Translations under genes and position numbers: made by a program
Notes under the pieces: model-generated
The model's database searches: none
Told to the model about the DNA's origin: nothing
The model's input: only the letters and a program-made list of their open reading frames with translations
In this document: positions 25,641-34,685 of the stretch, piece after piece
Layout: every line of letters starts with the position of its first letter
Numbering within the stretch: position 1 is the first letter of the stretch
Assembly: GCF_000368765.1 (NCBI RefSeq)
Contig: NZ_KB849655.1
Coordinates: 872,322-916,210, forward strand
Reading direction: 5' to 3'
DNA length: 43,889 bases
DNA from: Acinetobacter junii CIP 64.5
GTDB taxonomy: Bacteria > Pseudomonadota > Gammaproteobacteria > Pseudomonadales > Moraxellaceae

Positions 25641-26960
25641 GTGAAATTCATCCTCTCCCTCTTTACGTTCTTTAGCCTATTGTGTGTAAATCTTGCACAT
25701 GCAAGCTTACTCAAAATAGCGCCTGAAACGGTCGAAGCACAAGCATGGTCTATTGTCGATGCGCAGTCTGGACAAATTATTGCCGAGCACAATAGCCACG
25801 TTCAACGTGCCCCTGCTTCACTCACTAAGATGATGGTTGCTTATATCGCATTAAAAGAAATTGAGGCAGGAAAATTACGTAAAGAAGATATCCTAACGGC
25901 TACACCTGTTGTAAATACGGTCATGTGGGATGAGTCCCAAATGTATTTAAAAACGGGCGAAAAAATTTCAGTTGACCAACTACTGGCAGGACTCATTGTC
26001 ATGTCTGCAAATGATGCAGCTGTTACACTAGCCGAGAAAATCTCAGGTAGCGTCCCTCAATTTGTTGCTCGTATGAATCAAGAAGCACAAGCTCTTGGGA
26101 TGAAAGATACACATTTTAGTAATCCTGCTGGAATTACGATGCCTGATCACTATTCGACAGCAGCAGATTTAGGTTTATTAGCCAAAGCCATCGTTCAAGA
26201 TACGCCTGAATATTTATATTATTCAAAAATGCCTAGCTTCAGTTATAACCAAAGATTCCATCATGCAACTAACCTCGCACTCAAAATGGATCCGACCGCA
26301 GATGGTCTTAAAACAGGTTATACCAAAGCTGCTGGTTATAATTTGGCACTAACAGCAGAGCGTCCAACATTCAATCCTGATGTCGAGAAACGCCGTTTGA
26401 TCGTTGTGGTTTTGGGAACACCTAGCGCGGTAAAACGTGCTGAAGTCGCACACAAGTTAATGAATCTTGCATTTACTTATACACGGGATGAAGTTGTAAT
26501 CCCCAAGCACCGATTAATTGCAGAACTTCCTGTAATTCGTTCAACGCTAAAAATGTTCAGAGTAGAAACACAACAACCTACTATTGTGACAACTTCTCTT
26601 TATGATCGACCAATGCCTATTGATCTGAATACATTTAATCTTTTGACTCAGCGCATCCACCTAGTTGACGCAAATCAATTGGTCACTACAGTTGAACCGC
26701 TCCAAAGCACCAATACACATATCAATATTGAATTGAATGAACAGCATCTGACAGCGCCGCTGATGCAAGTCATGAACTTAGCGACAGTTTCGGTTTATCA
26801 GAATAATCAATTGATCCGAAGTCTCCAGATTGAAAATGATGTACAAATTGAAGAAGCTAATATTTTTCAAAAAATTATGATCTGGTTTTCTAATTTATTT
26901 TCATTTTTTTCAACAAATGACACTCAGAGTGCCAAACTCTACCCATTAAATCAAGGGTAG
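25641..26960 (+). CDS. D-alanyl-D-alanine carboxypeptidase (PBP5/6/6b type)
   Basis: This low-molecular-weight penicillin-binding protein trims the terminal D-Ala of peptidoglycan stem peptides in the periplasm. A signal peptide ends near residue 21 (NLAHA). All three active-site motifs are present: SLTK (S60-K63), SAN (122-124) and KTG (224-226). A beta-rich C-terminal domain follows, then an amphipathic, aromatic end (FQKIMIWFSNLFSFFS) that should anchor the protein to the membrane. The start is GTG at 25641 with AAGGTG five bases upstream. Acinetobacter has two such enzymes (dacC and dacD); the 439-aa length makes me lean to the PBP6b type, but I do not assign a symbol. Confidence 0.93.
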   Translation: MKFILSLFTFFSLLCVNLAHASLLKIAPETVEAQAWSIVDAQSGQIIAEHNSHVQRAPASLTKMMVAYIALKEIEAGKLRKEDILTATPVVNTVMWDESQMYLKTGEKISVDQLLAGLIVMSANDAAVTLAEKISGSVPQFVARMNQEAQALGMKDTHFSNPAGITMPDHYSTAADLGLLAKAIVQDTPEYLYYSKMPSFSYNQRFHHATNLALKMDPTADGLKTGYTKAAGYNLALTAERPTFNPDVEKRRLIVVVLGTPSAVKRAEVAHKLMNLAFTYTRDEVVIPKHRLIAELPVIRSTLKMFRVETQQPTIVTTSLYDRPMPIDLNTFNLLTQRIHLVDANQLVTTVEPLQSTNTHINIELNEQHLTAPLMQVMNLATVSVYQNNQLIRSLQIENDVQIEEANIFQKIMIWFSNLFSFFSTNDTQSAKLYPLNQG

Positions 26961-27003
26961 AAACTCGACTATTTTTCTCAAGATTAACCATAGAATCCAG
27001 TGA

Positions 27004-27031
27004 AAAGGATGGCATAATCGGACCATCCTTT
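27004..27031 (+). other. 9-bp stem-loop between the DD-carboxypeptidase and ndh genes
   Basis: AAAGGATGG and CCATCCTTT with a 10-base loop form a perfect stem 14-23 bp before the ndh ribosome-binding site. There is no T-run beyond TTTCAC, so it is either a weak terminator of the upstream gene or a leader hairpin of ndh. Confidence 0.45.
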
Positions 27032-27053
27032 CACAAAAATAATTAGGTTGATC

Positions 27054-28340
27054 ATGAGCAAAACCTTACATCATATCGTGATTGTGGGTGGTGGCGCAGG
27101 TGGTTTAGAGCTTGCAACACAGTTAGGTGAACGTTTTGGCAGACGAAAGAAAGCTAAAATTACCCTAGTTGACCAAAACCTCACTCATATTTGGAAACCT
27201 CTACTACACGAAATTGCCGCTGGCTCGCTTAACCCCCACGAAGAACAAACCAATTATTTTGCACATGCAGAAAAACATCACTTTGAGTTTGTACTCGGTA
27301 GCCTTGTCGCAGTTGATAAAGATCAAAAACAAATCACGCTTTCCCCTCCTCAGCTTTCTAAAGAACACACCCCTGTTATTCAAGATCTCAATTATGACAC
27401 CTTAGTTCTCGCCGTTGGATCTGTGTCGAATGACTTTGGAACTGAAGGTGTACGTGAATATTGTCACTTCTTGGATAGCCGACAACAAGCAGATGTATTC
27501 CAACAAGATTTATTCCACCTTTATATCGAAGCTCAAAATCAGTCAACTGAACGTGCTTTAAATATCGGTATTGTTGGTGCTGGCGCTACAGGTGTTGAAC
27601 TTGCTGCCGAATTGATTGAAACAACTAAAAACTTTTATCGTTACGGCTTGAAAAAAATCGACCCTAAACAAGTCAAGATCACTTTAATCGAAGCCTCAGA
27701 TCGCATCTTACCCGCATTGAATGAGAAGACAGCTGCACACAGCGCCAAGCAACTCAAGAAAATGGGTATTGATGTTTTGACTGAACATAAAGTTCAAAAA
27801 GTAGATGAGTCAAACGTTTATTTTAGTAATGGTGAAGTTTTACATTCAGACATTACCGTTTGGGCTGCTGGGGTTAAAGCACCTAAAATCTTAGAAACAC
27901 TTCATGACTTTAAGCGTGACAAGATTAATCGTTTGATGGTTTATGCAACACTACAAACGCAGACTGATCCAAATGTATTCGCTTTTGGTGATTGTGCAAA
28001 CTGTCAGCTAGATGCTCGTCAACCACCTCTCGGACCTCGTGCTCAAGTCGCTAGTCAACAAGCAACTTTTTTAGTTGATGCTATGGCAGCACGTATTGCA
28101 AGCACACCACAACCGATGTTCAGCTTTAATGATAAAGGTTCATTGGTTTCGTTAAGTCGTAATCAAGCTGTGGGTGAATTACTCGGCGATGTTAGCGTTC
28201 AAGGGTTTATTGCAAAAACCATGTACGTTTCCCTTTATCGACTACATCAAGCCAACATTCACGGCTACACACAAGCAGGCATGCTGACGATGAAAGATTT
28301 TCTAACTCGTCGTGTACGTCCAAAAATTAAGCTTTATTGA
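27054..28340 (+). CDS. ndh: NADH dehydrogenase type II (NDH-2)
   Basis: This single-subunit, non-proton-pumping NADH:quinone oxidoreductase is bound to the inner face of the membrane. The product is 428 aa. The FAD-binding motif VIVGGGAGGLELA is near the N-terminus, the NADH-binding motif GIVGAGATGVELAAEL in the middle, and the second FAD contact VFAFGDCANC near 310. The C-terminus has the amphipathic region typical of membrane attachment. The ATG at 27054 is chosen, with TTAGG six bases upstream; the in-frame TTG two codons earlier is inside that site. It may compete for quinones with the cytochrome bd system encoded at 32237-34796. Confidence 0.95.
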   Translation: MSKTLHHIVIVGGGAGGLELATQLGERFGRRKKAKITLVDQNLTHIWKPLLHEIAAGSLNPHEEQTNYFAHAEKHHFEFVLGSLVAVDKDQKQITLSPPQLSKEHTPVIQDLNYDTLVLAVGSVSNDFGTEGVREYCHFLDSRQQADVFQQDLFHLYIEAQNQSTERALNIGIVGAGATGVELAAELIETTKNFYRYGLKKIDPKQVKITLIEASDRILPALNEKTAAHSAKQLKKMGIDVLTEHKVQKVDESNVYFSNGEVLHSDITVWAAGVKAPKILETLHDFKRDKINRLMVYATLQTQTDPNVFAFGDCANCQLDARQPPLGPRAQVASQQATFLVDAMAARIASTPQPMFSFNDKGSLVSLSRNQAVGELLGDVSVQGFIAKTMYVSLYRLHQANIHGYTQAGMLTMKDFLTRRVRPKIKLY

Positions 28341-28388
28341 GTTGAAATCTTAAATTTCGTTCCCATTTATAACGAAATAGTTTCAAAA

Positions 28389-28422
28389 AGTGGAAAATAG
28401 TCAACAAAATCTATTTTTCACT
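28389..28422 (+). terminator. Possible terminator after ndh
   Basis: AGTGGAAAATAG and CTATTTTTCACT pair over 12 bp with one G-U pair and a 10-base loop, followed by TTATGAT. The T-run is poor. A second 8-bp stem, ATTTCGTT and AACGAAAT, lies just before it (28354-28378). Confidence 0.45.
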
Positions 28423-28462
28423 TTATGATATACATCTAAATTGATTGAATGGATCAGACAAC

Positions 28463-28945
28463 ATGACTGCTATTGCAAATAACCACGTGGTTTCATTCCA
28501 CTACACTTTAACAAACGCTGAGGGTGAAACACTTGATCAATCTCAAGGTGAACCACTTGCATATTTGCACGGCGCAGGCAACATCATCCCTGGTCTAGAA
28601 AATGCTCTTACAGGTAAAACTGTTGGTGAAAAATTCACTGTAAACGTACCTGCTGCTGAAGGCTACGGTGAATATAACCCTGATCTAGTTCAAGAAGTTC
28701 CAGCTCAAATGTTCCAAGGCGTGGATAACATCCAAGCGGGCATGCAGTTCCAAGCTCAAACTGATGATGGCGTTCAAATCGTAACTGTTAAAGCTGTTGA
28801 AGGTGACAACGTTATCGTTGATGCAAACTTCCCATTAGCTGGTCAAGATCTTACTTTCGAAGTTGAAATCGTTGAAATTCGTGATGCGACTCAAGAAGAG
28901 TTAGATCACGGTCACGTACACGGTGTAGGTGGTCACCACCACTAA
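28463..28945 (+). CDS. slyD: FKBP-type peptidyl-prolyl cis-trans isomerase, SlyD-like
   Basis: This 160-aa cytoplasmic prolyl isomerase and chaperone has an FKBP domain interrupted by an insert-in-flap chaperone domain (about 70-120), as in SlyD. The FKBP motifs VSFHYTLTNAEGETLDQS, LAYLHGAGNIIPGLENAL and EGYGEYNPDLVQEVP are clear. The C-terminus is histidine-rich (HGHVHGVGGHHH), a short version of the nickel-binding SlyD tail. The ATG at 28463 is used; the ORF extends upstream to a TTG that lacks a ribosome-binding site. Codon choice looks like that of a highly expressed gene. It has its own strong terminator. Confidence 0.92.
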   Translation: MTAIANNHVVSFHYTLTNAEGETLDQSQGEPLAYLHGAGNIIPGLENALTGKTVGEKFTVNVPAAEGYGEYNPDLVQEVPAQMFQGVDNIQAGMQFQAQTDDGVQIVTVKAVEGDNVIVDANFPLAGQDLTFEVEIVEIRDATQEELDHGHVHGVGGHHH

Positions 28946-28969
28946 TTCCTCTGTGAATTAGAACATCTC

Positions 28970-28999
28970 AAAAAGCAAAGCCTCGGCTTTGCTTTTTCT
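28970..28999 (+). terminator. Intrinsic terminator of slyD
   Basis: AAAAAGCAAAGCC and GGCTTTGCTTTTT form a near-continuous stem with a small loop, followed by CTTC. It begins 24 bp after the stop codon. Confidence 0.93.
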
Positions 29000-29057
29000 T
29001 CACATAAGCACCTATAAAATATAAATAATAATTTTTAAAGAACTTTATAGAATTGCT

Positions 29058-30500
29058 ATGTCAAATACTTATCAATTAATCTGGTTCCGCCAAGACCTCC
29101 GCGTCCGTGATCAGGCAGCTTTATGGCATGCCCGTCAGAATGGTCCATGTATAGCGATTTGTATTCTGTCACCTGAACAATGGCAACGTCATGACGATGC
29201 GGATATTAAAATTGATTTTTATTTGCGCCAACTTTTAGAGCTAAAAACAGAACTTTCCAAACTACAGATCCCTTTACTCATATTTACTGTGCCTCTTTGG
29301 GATGACATTGCGAAGTTTTTTGTTGATCTCACAGAAAAATTACCATTTGAAAATGTGTATGCCAATATTGAATTTGGCTTCAATGAACTCAAACGCGATA
29401 ATGAAGTACAACAAAGTTTAAATCGTCAAAAAAAAGAACTGATACTGTTTCAAGATCGAACGCTGTTTCCAGTTGCAAGTATTCGAACTCAATCGAATCT
29501 ACCCTATCAAGTTTTTGGTGCTTTCAAAAAAAGTTGCTATCAACGCTTAGAACTCGGTTTACCTCAGTGTTATCCAATCCCAGAAACCCAAGCACCCATA
29601 GAGTTTGATTTTTGTCAGCTACACCAAACAGATTTACAGCACATCCAAAATCACTATGCTGACAAAATTAAAGACAAAAATGCGAGTGAATGGCGAGTGG
29701 GTGAAAAACATGCGAGAAACCTACTCAATCAGTTTGTTGAAAAACGAATTATTCAATATAACGCTTTACGGGACTACCCTTCGGTTAAAGGAACTAGTCA
29801 ACTTTCTGCTTATTTAAATATTGGAATCATTTCAATTCGTCAGTGCATTCAAGCAGCATTTAGACATCAACAAGGTGATTTTGTTATACAGTCCGAAGGA
29901 CAACAAACGTGGTTAAATGAATTATTATGGCGTGAGTTTTATCAACATATATTATTTGATTTTCCACAAGTTTCTAAGCACTTGCCTTTTAAAGCTGCAA
30001 CACAGAATGTTCAATGGCGTGATGATAGCGAAGGTTTTGAAAAATGGAAACGAGGACAAACAGGTATTCCAATTGTTGATGCGGGTATGCGTCAACTTCT
30101 TTCTACAGGTTGGATGCACAACCGAGTTCGCATGATTTGTGCCATGTTCCTAACTAAAAATCTATTAATTGATTGGCGTAAAGGTGAACAATGGTTCATG
30201 CAAAACCTGATTGATGGCGATCTAGCTGCAAATAATGGCGGTTGGCAATGGTGTGCATCCACAGGAACTGATGCAGCTCCCTATTTCCGAATTTTTAATC
30301 CAATTAGCCAATCGCAAAAGTTCGATGAAAATGGCGTTTATATTCGACGTTGGGTACCAGAACTAACTCAACTAGATGCCAAACGCATTCATGAGCCTTA
30401 TGCCCAAAATACCGCATTGAAATTAGATTATCCCCATCCAATTGTTGACTTAAAAACCAGTCGAGAACGTGCTATTCAAGCTTTCCAAGCATTATCATAA
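29058..30500 (+). CDS. phrB: Deoxyribodipyrimidine photolyase (CPD class I)
   Basis: This light-driven repair enzyme splits cyclobutane pyrimidine dimers using FAD. The 480-aa protein has the N-terminal antenna domain (LIWFRQDLRVRDQAAL) and the FAD domain with TSQLSAYLNIGIIS, WLNELLWREFYQHIL, GIPIVDAGMRQLLSTGWMHN and NNGGWQWCASTGTDAAPYFR. The Trp residues of the electron-transfer chain appear in place. The length is normal for PhrB (472 aa in E. coli). The ribosome-binding site is weak. It follows the slyD terminator, so it is probably transcribed on its own. Confidence 0.96.
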   Translation: MSNTYQLIWFRQDLRVRDQAALWHARQNGPCIAICILSPEQWQRHDDADIKIDFYLRQLLELKTELSKLQIPLLIFTVPLWDDIAKFFVDLTEKLPFENVYANIEFGFNELKRDNEVQQSLNRQKKELILFQDRTLFPVASIRTQSNLPYQVFGAFKKSCYQRLELGLPQCYPIPETQAPIEFDFCQLHQTDLQHIQNHYADKIKDKNASEWRVGEKHARNLLNQFVEKRIIQYNALRDYPSVKGTSQLSAYLNIGIISIRQCIQAAFRHQQGDFVIQSEGQQTWLNELLWREFYQHILFDFPQVSKHLPFKAATQNVQWRDDSEGFEKWKRGQTGIPIVDAGMRQLLSTGWMHNRVRMICAMFLTKNLLIDWRKGEQWFMQNLIDGDLAANNGGWQWCASTGTDAAPYFRIFNPISQSQKFDENGVYIRRWVPELTQLDAKRIHEPYAQNTALKLDYPHPIVDLKTSRERAIQAFQALS

Positions 30501-30775
30501 ACTAGTCCAATAGCCTTCTTACACTAAAGTTAAATAATGTGTGTATGAAGGTTTATTTTCAAATAATTATGGTTCACAACGAAAACTTCGAAGAAGAATC
30601 AAAGCATTAAAATGTCAAATTATTCACATATTATAACCAAGAGATCATCACGGTATCGTTAAAATAAGTTATTTTATAAGTATGATAAGTTGATGAATCA
30701 TTGAAAAATTTAGCAATAATCACAGATAAATGACTTTAATATTTTGAACAATATTGATTAATTAAGAGTAAGCCT

Positions 30776-31477
30776 ATGTCACATTCACATCATTCAGAAC
30801 TTCATGTTATGCAACGTTCAGGGTGGCTGCGTGCCGCAGTTCTTGGGGCGAATGATGGAATCATCTCCGTCACTAGTTTAGTTATGGGGGTAGCTGCAAG
30901 CGGTGTTAGTTCTCATACTTTATTGATTACCTGTATCGCAGGATTAATCTCAGGTGCTACATCTATGGCTGCAGGAGAATATATTTCGGTTAAGTCACAA
31001 GAAGATATAGAAACATCTGATCTTCGAAGAGAAGCTAAAGAACTTGAGAAAAACCCTCATGCTGAATTAAAAGAACTGACTGAAATCTATATCTCACGGG
31101 GTTTAAATCCTGAACTTGCACATGAGGTTGCAACTCAATTAACTGCACATGATGCACTTGGCGCACATGCTCGCGATGAAATTGGAATTCACGAAAATAC
31201 AGCAGCAAATCCCATTCAAGCAGCATTATCTTCTGCCGCATCATTTTCATGTGGTGCAGCACTCCCCATGCTAGCTATTTTATTAAGTTCAAATGAATGG
31301 GTATCAAAAACTGTTTTAATTACGGGTGTTCTGTCTTTGGCTGTTCTAGGCGCTTTATCGAGTTATTTTGCACGCACATCGATGCTTAAAGGAAGCCTAA
31401 GAATAGTGATTTGGGGCGTGATCGCAATGGCATTTTCTAGTTGGGTAGGCTCATTATTTAATGTGCAGCCCTTGTAA
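30776..31477 (+). CDS. VIT/CCC1 family Fe2+/Mn2+ transporter
   Basis: This 233-aa inner-membrane protein belongs to the vacuolar iron transporter family. The N-terminus GWLRAAVLGANDGIISVTSLVMG and the AGLISGATSMAAGEYISVKSQ segment are the hallmark of the family, carrying transport residues (D in NDG; M and E in MAAGEY). A hydrophilic, glutamate-rich loop (about 80-140) is the metal-binding domain, followed by three more hydrophobic segments. Export of cytoplasmic iron or manganese is the likely role. The start has AAGAG seven bases upstream. The 275-bp gap before it (30501-30775) shows no gene or strong hairpin. Confidence 0.93.
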   Translation: MSHSHHSELHVMQRSGWLRAAVLGANDGIISVTSLVMGVAASGVSSHTLLITCIAGLISGATSMAAGEYISVKSQEDIETSDLRREAKELEKNPHAELKELTEIYISRGLNPELAHEVATQLTAHDALGAHARDEIGIHENTAANPIQAALSSAASFSCGAALPMLAILLSSNEWVSKTVLITGVLSLAVLGALSSYFARTSMLKGSLRIVIWGVIAMAFSSWVGSLFNVQPL

Positions 31478-31656
31478 GATAGCCATTTTATTTTGACCAA
31501 TCAATCAAACTACAAATTAATAATATATCCCAAGCATCATTAAGATTTTTTTCAAAATTAGGTGTATGATGACATATAACACAAAGCCTAGTTTGATGGT
31601 CTGAATTAACCAAAAGCTAACTTTCTGGTTTGAAATGTCCAATGTAGAGAAGTGTC

Positions 31657-32090
31657 TTGATACATCGACTTGGGATATTGTTGGCTTTTGCAACAATTGC
31701 ATTACAGATCGCTGTTTTTTTACAGCCTTTATTGCCGCATGTGAGACTGTTTTGCTTCTGTCTACCCAAATAAAACAAAAATTACATCTACATTCGGAAC
31801 AAGTTTTACATACTGATCACCACAGTTTGCATCTAGATCAGCCTCAAGCAGATTCTCATTCTGATCAGCACCATCACGATCTTAATCACCAATGTCCTTT
31901 TTGTTTCTTTTATGGACACTTAGTTGCACCCCCCACACTTGGGATTAAAGAAGTATTCGTGCGTGTACAAGTCCGATACTTGCATTTGTATCAAGTATTT
32001 ATTGGTTTCTTCTTTTCACTACAACGTCTATTTCTCATCCCTCAAGGTCGAGCCCCGCCCTCTACGTTCTCAATGTATTCATTTATTTAA
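31657..32090 (+). pseudogene. DUF2946 family gene with an apparent frameshift
   Basis: The C-terminal two thirds (frame of 31635-32090) has HQCPFCFFYGHL, IKEVFVRVQVR and LFLIPQGRAPP, typical of DUF2946, a histidine- and cysteine-rich family often linked to copper. Its in-frame N-terminus is not membrane-like. The expected hydrophobic N-terminus is in the +1 frame from a TTG at 31657: IHRLGILLAFATIALQ, then IAVFLQPLLPH. That frame stops at 31771-31773. One base therefore appears missing between the T7 run (31715-31721) and about 31745. The T7 run read in phase is T TTT TTA, a -1 slippery heptamer. It may be a broken gene, a sequencing slip in the T run, or a programmed frameshift. Confidence 0.7.
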
Positions 32091-32117
32091 TCAATTATTG
32101 AGAATGTGAGTTTATCT

Positions 32118-32246
32118 ATGCTTAATCATTTTTCTTTTGCTGATCTTCAGCAAGAGCGTGTTACACACAGCCTTAAAAAAGCACTCTTTCACTCTGTTAA
32201 TCAAAATATTTTGATCAGCGAAATGGAGGATTCATCATGGATCTAG
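32118..32246 (+). CDS. Small ORF overlapping the cydA start (42 aa)
   Basis: An ATG at 32118 opens a 42-codon frame (MLNHFSFADLQQERVTHSL, ending EMEDSSWI) whose TAG stop lies 10 bp inside cydA. The peptide is not recognised and has no membrane segment. Its ribosome-binding site is weak (GTGAG seven bases upstream). It could couple cydA translation to upstream translation, or be a chance ORF in the cydA leader. Confidence 0.35.
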   Translation: MLNHFSFADLQQERVTHSLKKALFHSVNQNILISEMEDSSWI

Positions 32247-33670
32247 GCTTAACAGCATTAGAACTGGCACGAATCCAGTTCGCTTTTACGGTTTCCTTTC
32301 ATATTATTTTTCCTGCAACCTCGATTGGTCTCGCTTGTTTTCTTGCTGTACTAGAGTGGAAATGGCTTAGAAGTCACAATCCGATTTATCAAGATTTATA
32401 TAAATATTGGTTAAAAATTTTCGCTGTCACGTTTGGTATGGGTGTCGTTTCTGGGGTAGTCATGAGCTATCAGTTTGGCACTAACTGGAGTGAATTTTCT
32501 CGGATTGCGGGCAGTGTAACTGGCCCACTGTTAACCTATGAGGTGCTTTCTGCCTTTTTCCTAGAGGCAGGCTTTCTCGGCGTCATGCTATTTGGCTGGG
32601 GGCGTGTCAGTGAAAAGGCACACTTTTTTGCTACATTTATGGTTGCTGTAGGTACATGTATTTCAATGTTTTGGATCTTATCTTCAAATAGTTGGATGCA
32701 AACACCTCAAGGTTTCGCAATAGAAAATGGCATTATTGTGCCGACTGATTGGTTTGCCATCGTATTCAATCCTTCCTTCTCTTACCGATTTGCACATATG
32801 GCTGTTGCAGCCTTTTTAGTTTCAGCTTTGGTTGTTGCAGCCACTGCTGCTTGGCATCTATTACGTGGTCGTCGGGATGCTTTAGTTAAAAAATCCTTTT
32901 CTATGGCTATGTGGATGATTCTATTTGCTGCACCTGCACAAGTTTTGATTGGAGATCATCACGGTTTAAATACTTTAAAGCATCAACCAGCGAAATTAGC
33001 TGCAATGGAAGGACATTGGGAAACCAATGTAGATGAAGCGATGCCTCTGTATTTATTTGGTATCCCTGATATGCAAGCTGAAAAGACCAAATATGCAGTT
33101 GGGATTCCTTATCTAGGTAGTCTCATTTTAACTCACAGTCTAGATGGTCAAGTTAAAGGTCTTAAAGAGTTTGCACCAGAAGATCGTCCAAATTCGACTT
33201 TGGTATTTTGGAGTTTCCGTATCATGGTGGGTCTCGGCACACTCATGGTTCTACTCGCTTTGATTGGTCTTTTACTTCGCAAGAAGCAACAGTTATTCGA
33301 GAAAAAGTGGTTCCATAAATTTGCATTAATCATGGGACCTACAGGCTATATCGCATTGTTAGCAGGATGGTTTACGACCGAGCTAGGTCGCCAACCATGG
33401 GTTGTTTATGGTGTGTTACGAACTAAAGATGCTCTGTCTAGCGTATCAGCTGATCAAGTCGGTATTACCCTGATTATTTTTGTCATTGTATACACTGTTG
33501 TATTTGGTACAGGCATCTATTACATCTTCAAACTCATGCACAAAGGACCACAATTTATTCACACACCGATAGAGGAACAAGGTGGTGTTGGTCATTTTAA
33601 AACACCAATGCGCCCACTCAGTGCTGTAGATGAACGTCTTGAATCCAATGATCATGAGAAAGGAGAATAA
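32237..33670 (+). CDS. cydA: Cytochrome bd-type quinol oxidase subunit I (CIO-like)
   Basis: This subunit carries the three haems and the quinol site of a terminal oxidase that reduces oxygen to water. The product is 477 aa with about nine membrane helices. The axial haem histidine is H22 (VSFHIIFP), and the proton/haem region EVLSAFFLEAGFLG is intact. The periplasmic Q-loop is short, as in cyanide-insensitive oxidases (CioA) rather than E. coli CydA. GGAGGATTC lies before the ATG. It is followed two bases later by cydB and then by a DUF2474 gene, another CIO-type trait. A small ORF overlaps its start. Confidence 0.95.
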   Translation: MDLGLTALELARIQFAFTVSFHIIFPATSIGLACFLAVLEWKWLRSHNPIYQDLYKYWLKIFAVTFGMGVVSGVVMSYQFGTNWSEFSRIAGSVTGPLLTYEVLSAFFLEAGFLGVMLFGWGRVSEKAHFFATFMVAVGTCISMFWILSSNSWMQTPQGFAIENGIIVPTDWFAIVFNPSFSYRFAHMAVAAFLVSALVVAATAAWHLLRGRRDALVKKSFSMAMWMILFAAPAQVLIGDHHGLNTLKHQPAKLAAMEGHWETNVDEAMPLYLFGIPDMQAEKTKYAVGIPYLGSLILTHSLDGQVKGLKEFAPEDRPNSTLVFWSFRIMVGLGTLMVLLALIGLLLRKKQQLFEKKWFHKFALIMGPTGYIALLAGWFTTELGRQPWVVYGVLRTKDALSSVSADQVGITLIIFVIVYTVVFGTGIYYIFKLMHKGPQFIHTPIEEQGGVGHFKTPMRPLSAVDERLESNDHEKGE

Positions 33671-33672
33671 GC

Positions 33673-34674
33673 ATGGATATTTCACTAATCTGGGCAATGA
33701 TTATTGCATTAGGTGTTTTGATATATGTTGTTCTAGATGGTTTTGATCTTGGCATCGGTATTTTGTTTCCCTTTATTCAGGACCAACAAGAACGTGATGT
33801 CATGATGAATACGGTTGCACCTGTTTGGGATGGCAATGAAACATGGATGGTATTAGGGGGAGCAGGTCTTTTTGCTGCCTTCCCAATCGTTTATGCCACT
33901 GTGCTTTCTGCCTTATATATGCCGATTACGCTCATGGTGATTGCCCTTATTTTTAGGGGTGTCGCTTTTGAGTTTAGATTCAAGGCCAATCGTACCAAAG
34001 CACTCTGGGACTTGGCATTCATCGGAGGTTCCACGATTGCTAGTTTTCTCCAAGGAATGATTTTAGGTGCATATATTCAGGGCTTAAAAACTGAAAATGG
34101 AATATTCGTTGGTGGTAGTTTTGACTGGTTTACCCCATTTTCTATGTTTACAGGCATAGGTGTGGTCGTGATGTATGCTGCATTAGGCTGTGGTTGGTTA
34201 ATTTTGAAAACTGATGATGGTCTACAAGAGAAAATGTATGAGCTGATGCCAAAATTAATTATTGCTTTATTCATTATTTTTGCTGCTGTCAGTTTATATA
34301 CACCTTATAGCCAACCTGCAATTGCAGCGAAATGGTTTACTGTGCCACAACTGATTTATTTTAGCCCTGTTCCAATCTTGGTGATTATTTTTACCGTATT
34401 AACTTGGCGAGCTTGCCTAAACCGAAATGAACATAAGCCTTTTCTCTACACATTAGTACTGATGTTCCTCGCCTACTCAGGCTTTGTGATTACTTTATGG
34501 CCCAACATCATTCCTCCATCAGTTACCATTTGGGAAGCTGCTGCGCCACGAAATAGTCAAATGTTTGCATTAATTGGTGCTGTCGTGATGATTCCGATCA
34601 TTTTGGCATACACCTTTTGGGGTTACTGGATTTTTAGAGATAAAGTTCGTGTTGGTGACCAAGGCTATCATTGA
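33673..34674 (+). CDS. cydB: Cytochrome bd-type quinol oxidase subunit II
   Basis: CydB is the membrane partner of CydA. It has 333 aa and about eight helices. The N-terminal motif VLDGFDLGIGILFPF and the sequence VAPVWDGNETWMVLGGAGLFAAFP are strongly typical. The start is two bases after the cydA stop, with AAGGAG upstream, so the two are cotranscribed and probably coupled. The DUF2474 gene follows after 11 bp. No internal defect is seen. Confidence 0.96.
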   Translation: MDISLIWAMIIALGVLIYVVLDGFDLGIGILFPFIQDQQERDVMMNTVAPVWDGNETWMVLGGAGLFAAFPIVYATVLSALYMPITLMVIALIFRGVAFEFRFKANRTKALWDLAFIGGSTIASFLQGMILGAYIQGLKTENGIFVGGSFDWFTPFSMFTGIGVVVMYAALGCGWLILKTDDGLQEKMYELMPKLIIALFIIFAAVSLYTPYSQPAIAAKWFTVPQLIYFSPVPILVIIFTVLTWRACLNRNEHKPFLYTLVLMFLAYSGFVITLWPNIIPPSVTIWEAAAPRNSQMFALIGAVVMIPIILAYTFWGYWIFRDKVRVGDQGYH

Positions 34675-34685
34675 GGTTAAATCAA

